The notes beneath the pieces are model-generated. The model saw nothing but the letters and a program-made list of their open reading frames with translations, was not told the DNA's origin and made no database searches. Positions 25,242 through 32,282 of a DNA stretch of 64,000 nucleotides are shown one piece after another. This DNA comes from Desulfolinea sp050305405 (lineage in GTDB: Bacteria > Chloroflexota > Anaerolineae > Anaerolineales > Villigracilaceae): positions 124,001 to 188,000 of the forward strand of contig JBNLFG010000004.1 of NCBI GenBank assembly GCA_050305405.1. Direction: 5' to 3'. The position numbers and the translations under genes were made by a program. Positions within the stretch are counted from its first letter, which is position 1. Every line of letters starts with the position of its first letter.

Positions 25242-26843
25242 ATGAACAAATCCATCGCCATTCTCGATTTCGGTTCGCAATTTTCCCAACTCATCGCCCG
25301 CCGCGTGCGCGAGCAAAACATCTACTGCGAGCTTTTTCCCTACGACGCCCCCGCAGAAAAAGTCAACGCCATCCAGCCGGGCGGATATATCCTTTCGGGC
25401 GGTCCCGCTTCCGTTTATGCCGAGGGCGCACCCCAAGTGCCGGATTATATTCTGGATTCAGGATTGCCCGTGCTTGGTATCTGCTATGGGATGCAGGCCA
25501 TCACCCATGCTTTAGGCGGACAAGTAGACCCCTCGAGCGAACGTGAATTTGGGGTGGCGACCGTTACGGTAACGAAGTCTAATCCTTTGCTTGGTTCCGT
25601 TAATGGCCCCCTCCCAGCCTCCCCCGAATTCGAAAAGCAGAATTCAGGGGAGGGGCAGAATGAATTCCCCGCTTTGATGTCTCACGGCGACCGGATCACG
25701 CGCCCCCCCGAGGGATTTGTGCCACTGGCTATCTCCGACAACAGCCCCGTCGCGGCGATGGGTGATCTGGAGCGGAATTATTACGGTGTGCAATTCCACC
25801 CCGAAGTCAATCACACGCCCAGCGGCGGGGAGATGCTGCGCAAATTCGCCGTCGAAATCTGCGGCGTGGATGCGGATTGGACAGCGGAAAATATCATCGA
25901 CGAAAAAGTTGCTGAGATACGGAAACAAGTTGGGGACGCGCGCGTGCTCGCTGCTGTCAGCGGCGGGGTGGATTCATCCGTCGCGGCGGCGTTGGTGCAT
26001 AAGGCGATCGGCGACCAGTTGGTCTGCGTTTATGTCGATACCGGGCTGATGCGGATGAATGAATCCGATGAAGTGGTCTCCGCGTTTCGGGAGCATCTCG
26101 GCGCGGAGTTGATCGCTGTGGATGCCGAGGCTGATTTTCTCGGCGCTTTGGCGGGCGAAACCGACCCTGAGAAAAAACGTCGGATTGTAGGTGAAAAATT
26201 TATTCGCATTTTCGAGGAGCAGGCGAAGTCGGTTGGGCAGCCGCAATTCTTGGTGCAGGGGACGATCTACCCGGATGTGGTCGAGTCGTCGGCGCCAGAC
26301 AGGAATAAGGCGGCGAAGATCAAGAGTCATCATAATGTGGGCGGGCTGCCCGAAGATATGCAGTTCGAGTTGGTCGAGCCGCTGCGGTATCTGTTCAAGG
26401 ATGAGGTGCGGCTTGTCGGTGAAGCCTTGGGACTGCCCGAAAAGCTGGTTTGGCGGCAGCCATTTCCAGGTCCGGGGTTGACCGTGCGCTGTTTGGGCGA
26501 GGTGACCAAGCCGAGGGTATCCCGTCTGCGTAAGGCGGATGCGATCCTGCTCGAAGAGCTATCCAATATCGGTATGATCGGGAAGGGCGCTGAGACGTCG
26601 CAAGCCTTTGCGGTGCTGCTGCCCGTGCGCTCGGTGGGGGTGATGGGCGACCAGCGGACGTATCAGGAGGCAGTGGCGATCCGCGCGGTGACGACGAGCG
26701 ATTTTATGACGGCGGAGTGGACGCCGATCCCGCACGAGGCGCTGGCACGTATTTCGAGCCGCATCGTGAACGAGGTGGAGGGCATCAACCGCGTGGTTTA
26801 TGATATTACGTCGAAGCCGCCCGCGACGATTGAGTGGGAGTAG
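25242..26843 (+). CDS. guaA: GMP synthase (glutamine-hydrolysing)
   Basis: Converts XMP to GMP with glutamine and ATP; 533 aa. The class I amidotransferase domain has LDFGSQFSQLIARRVRE, the nucleophile Cys81 in GICYGMQ and the HPEV triad His. The ATP-pyrophosphatase domain has the P-loop SGGVDSS near residue 240. The C-terminal dimerisation domain ends RVVYDITSKPPATIEWE, the typical end. Between SNPLLGS and LMSHGDRI about 20 extra residues (LPASPEFEKQNSGEG region) are encoded by a palindrome at 25606-25656, in frame and in a surface loop of the amidotransferase domain. Function should survive because all motifs are intact. Confidence 0.95.
   Translation: MNKSIAILDFGSQFSQLIARRVREQNIYCELFPYDAPAEKVNAIQPGGYILSGGPASVYAEGAPQVPDYILDSGLPVLGICYGMQAITHALGGQVDPSSEREFGVATVTVTKSNPLLGSVNGPLPASPEFEKQNSGEGQNEFPALMSHGDRITRPPEGFVPLAISDNSPVAAMGDLERNYYGVQFHPEVNHTPSGGEMLRKFAVEICGVDADWTAENIIDEKVAEIRKQVGDARVLAAVSGGVDSSVAAALVHKAIGDQLVCVYVDTGLMRMNESDEVVSAFREHLGAELIAVDAEADFLGALAGETDPEKKRRIVGEKFIRIFEEQAKSVGQPQFLVQGTIYPDVVESSAPDRNKAAKIKSHHNVGGLPEDMQFELVEPLRYLFKDEVRLVGEALGLPEKLVWRQPFPGPGLTVRCLGEVTKPRVSRLRKADAILLEELSNIGMIGKGAETSQAFAVLLPVRSVGVMGDQRTYQEAVAIRAVTTSDFMTAEWTPIPHEALARISSRIVNEVEGINRVVYDITSKPPATIEWE
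25606..25656. repeat. In-frame palindromic element inside guaA
   Basis: Arms GCCCCCTCCC...CCCCCGAATTC and GAATTCAGGGGAGGGGC pair around the loop GAAAAGCA. It encodes about 17 residues absent from ordinary GuaA at the loop before MSHGDR. It resembles the in-frame palindromic elements of Rickettsia in behaviour, not in sequence. Confidence 0.75.
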
Positions 26844-26872
26844 GGGAAACAGCTTATTTTAGAAGAATACCG

Positions 26873-26878
26873 TATAAT
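26873..26878 (+). promoter_or_regulatory. Possible -10 box for the orphan gene at 26966
   Basis: TATAAT in a locally AT-rich stretch after the guaA stop. No convincing -35 box at 16-18 bases. Position fits transcription of the following gene. Confidence 0.35.
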
Positions 26879-26965
26879 CAATCTATGTAGCTCTCATAAA
26901 ACAATAATCAATACCAATATGGGTTGGACAACTCAACAGACATTAAAAATTTGTCGAAAAGAGGA

Positions 26966-27925
26966 ATGATGCCAAAACCTCCAAATCTGACTGAGAAACA
27001 GAAGTCTAGATTGCAAATATTAGAACCTGCATTACGAAATGCTGTCAGGTTGGGAAATTATAATCAAGCAAAGAGAATTACTCTTGATATTCAAAAATTA
27101 TTAAGACCAACAGGGCATGAAACTCGGTTAATGCAAAATAAAAACTGGCTTTTTGAAGCGGCTATGGAAGCTGGTTATCTAGAGACTGCAATAACAGGAT
27201 TTTTTGGCATTCGAAATAAAACATCAAAACGAACAAGAATTCATTTAGAAGCAACCGCTCTTTTGGCAATTTGTTATTTAAGAAAAACAGAAATAGAGTT
27301 AGCTGAGCCTTTGATGGCTGAGGTTTTAAGAAATGATACTGTTATTAAATCTGACAAACGACGGAGAGAATTCAGGAAGCTGACAATTCAAAGGTTTGAA
27401 GAAGAAATAGCTTTTGCCTCACTGAAGGGTACGAACTATGGGCTTATAAATATAGATGAAGTTCAACGAAAGGCAGGGGAACTTGTAAGAACTACGAGTG
27501 AAATGGATATGTATGAAATTATTGGAGAATCTGTGCCAAGAGTTACAGCAGATTTCATTCTCAAGGTTAACAGTTTTTCACGAGGGCAAATTCCATCTTC
27601 AGAGTTGAAGTTTTTACCTAGTCCAAAAGAACATATGAAAGAAACTGAAATTGGTCAAACAGTATTTAGTGCTATGAAACGAGTTCTTTGGCGGTCATTA
27701 TGCGATAAAAACAGTGATGTATATCAAGCTTGGTTTGAGGGTGGAATGATGCTTGTTTTAGATCGTAAATACATAGCTATCGCCATTGTTACAATACTCA
27801 ATGATAAAGGAATTGGCTTATCTCTACTTGCGGCTTCGTTCTCTGCATTAATTATAAAAATGGGGTTAGAAGTGTTTTGTGAACTATACATACCAGACGG
27901 AGTAATGGATATAAAAGGACGCTAA
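26966..27925 (+). CDS. Hypothetical protein, helical, AT-rich orphan
   Basis: A 319-aa protein that I do not recognise. The first two thirds look alpha-helical and TPR/HEAT-like (LEPALRNAVRLGNYNQAKRITLDIQKLL, then AMEAGYLETAITGFFGI and ATALLAICYLRKTEIELAEPLMAEVL). The C-terminal part is hydrophobic (YIAIAIVTILNDKGIGLSLLAASFSALIIKMGL). Base composition is clearly richer in A and T than its neighbours, with many AAA/GAA/ATT codons, suggesting recent acquisition. The start is uncertain: ATG 26966 follows AGAGGA with almost no spacing, ATG 26969 is next, and the frame is open from a TTG at 26924. Confidence 0.6.
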   Translation: MMPKPPNLTEKQKSRLQILEPALRNAVRLGNYNQAKRITLDIQKLLRPTGHETRLMQNKNWLFEAAMEAGYLETAITGFFGIRNKTSKRTRIHLEATALLAICYLRKTEIELAEPLMAEVLRNDTVIKSDKRRREFRKLTIQRFEEEIAFASLKGTNYGLINIDEVQRKAGELVRTTSEMDMYEIIGESVPRVTADFILKVNSFSRGQIPSSELKFLPSPKEHMKETEIGQTVFSAMKRVLWRSLCDKNSDVYQAWFEGGMMLVLDRKYIAIAIVTILNDKGIGLSLLAASFSALIIKMGLEVFCELYIPDGVMDIKGR

Positions 27926-27929
27926 AAAC

Positions 27930-28134
27930 CACACGGACGTGAACCCTTCGACAGGCTCAGGAGTCACCGATCCGTGCTGGTTTTGCGAAGTGCATGCGGG
28001 GTGGGTGGAGCAGTGCGTTGCATCTGCCCCCTCTGTCCTATCGGACATCTGGTGAAGAAACTGCTTCGCATCCCCCAAATGCGACGATAGTTCCGTCGGA
28101 TTTAGGGGAGAAAGTGCAATGCATCTTTCTGGAA
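27930..28134. repeat. Patchwork of short repeats before a small hypothetical gene
   Basis: The stretch contains ACCCTTCGACAGGCTCAGGA (a common dispersed motif), a TGTCC-TATC-GGACA hairpin at 28034-28047, and a longer imperfect hairpin at 28073-28108 (CCCCAAATGCGACG against CGTCGGATTTAGGGG). An open frame through it continues into the gene at 28141 but shows no protein-like composition, so I treat it as non-coding. Confidence 0.45.
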
Positions 28135-28140
28135 ATGATG

Positions 28141-28440
28141 ATGAATAAAACTCTCCCCGAAGGCTGGTTCCCCGCCAGCGAAGCAGAAAGCAAAAAGCTC
28201 TACAGCGAGCTACAAAAAGAATTACCGCCCGATCATCTGCTCTTTGGGGTAGATGTCGAAGTGATTGCTCATCGAGATGGGGCGACGGACGATATTCTCG
28301 TCAGGCATGTGGGGGAACCGGAGCGTTATACCGTCATCCATTTAACGTGGTCAAGCCGACAGGAGGGCGATGCGGCGCATCCCAGCGTGGAGGTGGATGG
28401 AAGTTGGGAAAATTTTCTAGCGTATGAAAAGGGAATTTAA
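28141..28440 (+). CDS. Small hypothetical protein
   Basis: A 99-aa acidic, soluble protein of no family I can name. It opens MNKTLPEGWFPASEAESKKLYSELQKEL and has the pattern HLTWSSRQEGDAAHPSVEVDGSWENF near its C-terminus. Three consecutive ATG codons (28135, 28138, 28141) are available; the third gives a six-base spacing from GGAA. It ends just before a strong bidirectional hairpin terminator. Codon use resembles the core genome rather than the AT-rich gene upstream. Confidence 0.6.
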   Translation: MNKTLPEGWFPASEAESKKLYSELQKELPPDHLLFGVDVEVIAHRDGATDDILVRHVGEPERYTVIHLTWSSRQEGDAAHPSVEVDGSWENFLAYEKGI

Positions 28441-28452
28441 ATAGTGGAAAAG

Positions 28453-28486
28453 AAAAAGGATTTACGCAGTCACGTAAATCCTTTTT
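28453..28486. terminator. Bidirectional intrinsic terminator
   Basis: Perfect 14-base stem AAAAAGGATTTACG / CGTAAATCCTTTTT with a six-base loop. It serves convergent genes: the small hypothetical on plus and DUF2812 on minus. Confidence 0.85.
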
Positions 28487-28507
28487 GCTTCAGCTGCGTT
28501 TGTGTTT

Positions 28508-29026
28508 TCAGACTTTCTTCTTTAGCTTCGATACACGGCTCACCAATCGCACCATCGCATAAATGTAGAGCAACATAAGGGCGCCCATCAGCACCGAAAA
28601 GAACCGCATATAGCCCGCATCATAGCGATCGGCCATATTGAAGAAATTCAAGTAAATGGGTAGGAAGATGACCAAATACAGGATCAAACGCTCGTATTTC
28701 TTAGCCTTTGATGCATTATCGCTGTAGATCTCCGGCGCTTCGCCATCGACGCTTTCCGTGCGAAAATATTGCCAGCCACTCATCTCGCCAAGATATTCCC
28801 AGCCCGCATCTTCAAAGACCTGCAAATAGGCGGGCATATCTTTGCGGTCATAGAAGTAATCCAAACGATAGACATTGTCGCTGGGCTTGCCCTGCTCAAA
28901 GGTGTAGACACTGGGAAAGCTCACATCCTTCAGATGCAGCCCTGCAAGCGATTGCTCGCGCAGCCAGGCTTCTTCTTTCTCATCGTCCCAGGCCCAATAC
29001 CAGTGGAATTTTTTGATCGTACTCAT
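28508..29026 (-). CDS. DUF2812 membrane protein
   Basis: A 172-aa protein with the DUF2812 pattern KKFHWYWAWDDEKEEAWLREQSLAGLHL near the start and a YRLDYFYDRKD...EDAGWEYLGEMSGWQYFR block. Two TM helices (LILYLVIFLPIYLNFF and FFSVLMGALMLLYIYAMV) form the C-terminus. ATG 29026 follows AAGGAG. It lies 13 bases after a PadR-family repressor gene; PadR-DUF2812 pairs are common in Firmicutes and related bacteria and often respond to envelope or antibiotic stress, but no ligand is established. Confidence 0.85.
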   Translation of the reverse strand: MSTIKKFHWYWAWDDEKEEAWLREQSLAGLHLKDVSFPSVYTFEQGKPSDNVYRLDYFYDRKDMPAYLQVFEDAGWEYLGEMSGWQYFRTESVDGEAPEIYSDNASKAKKYERLILYLVIFLPIYLNFFNMADRYDAGYMRFFSVLMGALMLLYIYAMVRLVSRVSKLKKKV

Positions 29027-29039
29027 CTCATTCTCCTTG

Positions 29040-29357
29040 CTACCAATCTTTTGTCGGTAGCCCATTTTCAAGCAAAATTTCAATTCGACGGATATGCTCC
29101 TTGAGCAGTTCGCGTCCCTTTTCCGTCAGCGTATAGGATTTACGACGGCTCTCCTCGCCAACTTTAGCGATCAGGCCTTCCTTCTCCAAATTCGAGAAAG
29201 CGCCATATAATGTGCCGGGACCGATCTTCACCGTTCCCTTGCTCATCGCCTCGACCTTTTGCATCACGCCGTAGCCATGCAAAGGCTCTGCTAATGCCAA
29301 GAGAATATAAGCCGTAGATTCTGTTAGGGGGAGGTATTTTTTATAGTTGATACTCAT
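29040..29357 (-). CDS. PadR family transcriptional regulator
   Basis: Winged-helix repressor of 105 aa. The family core is STAYILLALAEPLHGYGVMQKVE...GTVKIGPGTLYGAFSNLEKEGLI, where GPGTLYGAL-like is the recognition region, followed by RRKSYTLTEKGRELL. ATG 29357 follows AGGAG; the frame upstream is spurious. It probably represses its own two-gene operon through the palindrome at 29381-29414, which overlaps the promoter. Confidence 0.9.
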   Translation of the reverse strand: MSINYKKYLPLTESTAYILLALAEPLHGYGVMQKVEAMSKGTVKIGPGTLYGAFSNLEKEGLIAKVGEESRRKSYTLTEKGRELLKEHIRRIEILLENGLPTKDW

Positions 29358-29378
29358 AATGCTCCTGTGTCGTTTCTC

Positions 29379-29414
29379 GCTATATCGCAAGACAATGTAT
29401 CGTCAAGCGATATA
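29379..29414 (-). promoter_or_regulatory. PadR-DUF2812 promoter with operator palindrome
   Basis: On the minus strand TTGACG (29401-29406) and TATAGC (29379-29384) are 16 bases apart. An inverted repeat TATATCGC (29381-29388) and GCGATATA (29407-29414) overlaps both boxes, as expected for an autorepressor site. Confidence 0.65.
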
Positions 29415-29469
29415 ATATCATGAACTTGAATTAGACGTCAAGTACCAACCAATTTCTGTAAAGGTGACC

Positions 29470-29919
29470 ATGAATATAAATATCCGCAAAGCAACCAGAC
29501 AAGACATCCCCATAATACTCACGCTCTACACTGAACTGGAAGCGGAAGACGCTCCCCGCCTCAGTTTGCTCGATGCCGAATACATCTTCTCAAAGATAAA
29601 TAGCTACCCTAACTACGCGCTCTACATCGCCGAACGAGACGAGAAGATCATCGGCACCTTTGCTCTGCTCATCATGGATAACCTTGCCCATCTCGGCGCA
29701 TCCGCAGGGATCGTGGAAAATGTCGTCATCCACCCACAGATGCAAGGGCAGGGACTTGGCAAACTCATGATGGAATACGCAATGGAAATTTGTGAAGAAG
29801 CAGGCTGTTATAAGCTCGTCTTATCGAGCCATATCAAGCGCGAACGCGCGCATCAATTCTACGAATCCCTGGGTTTTGAAAAATATGGGTATAGCTTTCA
29901 AGTAAAGCCCCGGAAATAG
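29470..29919 (+). CDS. GNAT family N-acetyltransferase
   Basis: Acetyl-CoA-dependent transferase of 149 aa. Motif A (VIHPQMQGQGLGKLMMEYAM) carries the QxxGxG/A acetyl-CoA loop, and motif B is KLVLSSHIKRERAHQFYESLGFEK, typical of small-molecule or antibiotic acetyltransferases. ATG 29470 is preceded by AAAGGTG; the in-frame GTG at 29464 is part of that site. The substrate is unknown. It stands alone, divergent from the PadR operon. Confidence 0.88.
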   Translation: MNINIRKATRQDIPIILTLYTELEAEDAPRLSLLDAEYIFSKINSYPNYALYIAERDEKIIGTFALLIMDNLAHLGASAGIVENVVIHPQMQGQGLGKLMMEYAMEICEEAGCYKLVLSSHIKRERAHQFYESLGFEKYGYSFQVKPRK

Positions 29920-30260
29920 GTTGACTCCATTAGCCCCGCCCCTTTGGTAAGGTAAAAGATATTCAAGATAGACCCTACATTCTCATGTGAATGGGATACT
30001 AGACGGAAGACATTTCATCATTTATGATATTGAGCAGCTTGGTCTACAAGGCCAAAAGAGAAGCTCCAGATGAAACCGGGGGCAGAAAAAAGATCGGGAT
30101 TAGTGTTATCGAAATCCTGCTGGTTACCGCGCTGATGTTTTGGTTGCGAAAGAACAAGTTTGGGGTCGGGTTTGTTTCGCCAAGCGGAGAACAAAACGCA
30201 TCCGGCTGATTAGAATCCGCCATCCCCGGCGTCTATCAATAAAATGAAAAGAGGGTATCT
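29920..30260 (+). other. 341-base gap with only a doubtful 61-codon frame
   Basis: A frame at 30024-30209 would encode a small protein with one hydrophobic stretch (IGISVIEILLVTALMFWL). It has no visible ribosome-binding site and no family resemblance. The segment just before 30261 holds AGAGGG, the ribosome-binding site of the next gene. Confidence 0.3.
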
Positions 30261-31187
30261 ATGGATTACGGCAAAATACTTGGCAATGCCTGGAAAACAA
30301 TTTGGAAACACAAGGTTATCATCTGGTTTGGGATGCTGATGGCAATCCCAGGCGCATTGATGGGCATCGTCATGGGAGTCTTCTTCTATTTTTTCTCAGA
30401 TGAACGTTTTTTCTCTTTTATCGAAGGTAATTCCACAGAGCCTAGTATTCTTTGGCTCTTTTTCGCTCTCTTCCTGGGGAGCATGATTTTGTTCTCTATT
30501 CTGTCTTATGCAACCATGGCGCTAAGCTTTGCCGGGACTTTCAAAGGCACCTTTGACCTAAGAGATAAGGAGACCACAATTTCTTTTCGTGAACTGTGGG
30601 ATGCCAGCCTTCCTTTTGTATGGCGCATTTTTGGCATCTTCTTTATCATCTTCGCTGCTCTTTTTGTCTTTATGGTCATCATCATGTTCCTGTTTTCCAT
30701 TGTCGGCGCAATTACGGCTGGAATAGGCCTCATCTGTATGATGCCCTTTATGCTGCTTATTATTCCGCTGGAATTGATTGCCTTCCTCTTTGCTTCCATA
30801 GCCATGACAGTCGTGGTAGCGGAGGATATTGGCGTCTTTGATGCAATGCGAAAAGCAGGCGAGATATTAAAGCAAAAATTCTGGTACCTGATTCTGATGG
30901 GTGTTATCGTGTTCTTCATTATGTGGGCTGTGAGCATGGTCTTTATGCTTCCCTTGCAAATTGTCCAGTTTACATTCATGACACCAATAATGTCAGATCC
31001 TTATATGCAAGACCCGACAGCTTTTTTCCAACCGTTCTCCATTCTTATGGCGATCATGATGCCTTTGATGAGTATCGTTCAAGGGCTGACGCTGACCTAT
31101 GCAAATGCAGTCTGGATGTTCTCATACCTTGATATCACGTCCAAACCGGAAGATGATGAAGAAGTTATTCTTCAACAAGCATACTAA
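30261..31187 (+). CDS. Multipass membrane protein, paralogue A
   Basis: A 308-aa integral membrane protein with about six TM segments. It starts MDYGKILGNAWKTIWKHKVIIWFG, a pattern (Y..IL..AW.....K.LW.FG) found in poorly characterised glycerophosphodiesterase-membrane-domain-like proteins. The central region is a Gly/Phe/Ile-rich TM cluster and a VVAEDIGVFDAMRKAGEIL loop. It is clearly paralogous to the next gene (31368-32282), which shares start, loop and topology. Start has AGAGGG upstream. Function unknown. Confidence 0.75.
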   Translation: MDYGKILGNAWKTIWKHKVIIWFGMLMAIPGALMGIVMGVFFYFFSDERFFSFIEGNSTEPSILWLFFALFLGSMILFSILSYATMALSFAGTFKGTFDLRDKETTISFRELWDASLPFVWRIFGIFFIIFAALFVFMVIIMFLFSIVGAITAGIGLICMMPFMLLIIPLELIAFLFASIAMTVVVAEDIGVFDAMRKAGEILKQKFWYLILMGVIVFFIMWAVSMVFMLPLQIVQFTFMTPIMSDPYMQDPTAFFQPFSILMAIMMPLMSIVQGLTLTYANAVWMFSYLDITSKPEDDEEVILQQAY

Positions 31188-31262
31188 TTATTAACCGGAA
31201 GCAATTTGAGGGCGAGAGCGATTTCTTGCCCAAGAGAAATGCCTTTCCTCCAATCACCAACC

Positions 31263-31304
31263 AGCCCCTCACGAGAGACTATATTTCGCTCTGAGGGGCT
31301 TTTT
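31263..31304 (+). terminator. Intrinsic terminator
   Basis: Stem AGCCCCTCA (31263-31271) and TGAGGGGCT (31292-31300) followed by TTTTT. It separates the two membrane paralogues into different transcripts or attenuates the second. Confidence 0.8.
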
Positions 31305-31367
31305 CTCATCCGCAAAGTGGACGGAAATAATCGCGTGGTGTATGATATGCCCTGAAACAGGAGTGCC

Positions 31368-32282
31368 ATGAATTACGGAAATATTCTCACCACTACTTGG
31401 AAAACGATCTGGAAAGAAAAGGTCATCATCTGGTTTGGCATGTTGATGATGATTGCACCCGCGCTAATGGGCATCCTCATCGGAGGGACAATCGCCTTTT
31501 CTTCGCTCCAAAAAATTGAGCGCTTTTTCGCGTCTGATTTTAGTACTATCGCCACACTCGTTTTTTTCTTCGTCTATTTCTTTTTTATCGCCTTCACAAT
31601 CATCAGTACAGCTTTCAGCTTTATTGGCACACTCAAGGGAACGCTACTCGCACAAACAAATAGAGAAACACTGACATTCAGCACCCTTTGGGAAGCCAGC
31701 TTGCCCTATCTGTGGCGCATGCTCGGCGTGATCTTCTCCATCGGGCTGGTTTTAGCGCTGATCTATCTTGTTCCGATGCTTTTCTTTGTGCTCGTCGGCG
31801 CGCTAACCGCAGGGATCGGCTTCCTTTGCGCAGTGCCCCTTTTTCTTTTATTCATCCCGGTCGGCCTGGTTGGATACCTGCTATTTTCATTGAGTATGAC
31901 TGCGCTCATCGCAGAAGATGGCAGCGTCATAGAAGCCATCCAAAGTGCATGGAACACACTCAAAGAGAAATTCTGGCCGCTCGTGCTGATGACCATCATC
32001 CTCTACATGCTCCAATTTGGGATCGGCATTCTCATCGCAATCCCCATGAATATCATCCAATTTGCACTCGTTATTCCCATAAGTATGAACAATACCAACC
32101 CTGACTTAATGTTGCGCTATTTCGGCATATTCATGGCGATCTTCCTGCCTCTCTCGTCCATTTTACAAGGCTTTGGCCTAACCTATGTTAACAGCGCGTG
32201 GATGCTGAGCTGGCTCGAGGCCAGCGCCCCTTCTGCCGCTCCCACTGAAACGGAAAACGAAATCATCCAATATGATGCGTAA
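31368..32282 (+). CDS. Multipass membrane protein, paralogue B
   Basis: A 304-aa membrane protein that starts MNYGNILTTTWKTIWKEKVIIWFG and repeats the whole plan of paralogue A, including GALTAGIGFLCAVPLFLL and ALIAEDGSVIEAIQSAWNTLKEKFWPL. About six TM segments. It follows CAGGAG. Its 3' end overlaps the start of the VWA-like/FHA-like gene by 11 bases, so unlike paralogue A it is tied to that signalling pair. Function unknown. Confidence 0.75.
   Translation: MNYGNILTTTWKTIWKEKVIIWFGMLMMIAPALMGILIGGTIAFSSLQKIERFFASDFSTIATLVFFFVYFFFIAFTIISTAFSFIGTLKGTLLAQTNRETLTFSTLWEASLPYLWRMLGVIFSIGLVLALIYLVPMLFFVLVGALTAGIGFLCAVPLFLLFIPVGLVGYLLFSLSMTALIAEDGSVIEAIQSAWNTLKEKFWPLVLMTIILYMLQFGIGILIAIPMNIIQFALVIPISMNNTNPDLMLRYFGIFMAIFLPLSSILQGFGLTYVNSAWMLSWLEASAPSAAPTETENEIIQYDA

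Noticed and set aside
30024..30209. A 61-codon frame with one hydrophobic stretch
   Set aside because: No ribosome-binding site and no family resemblance; kept only as a note on the gap.
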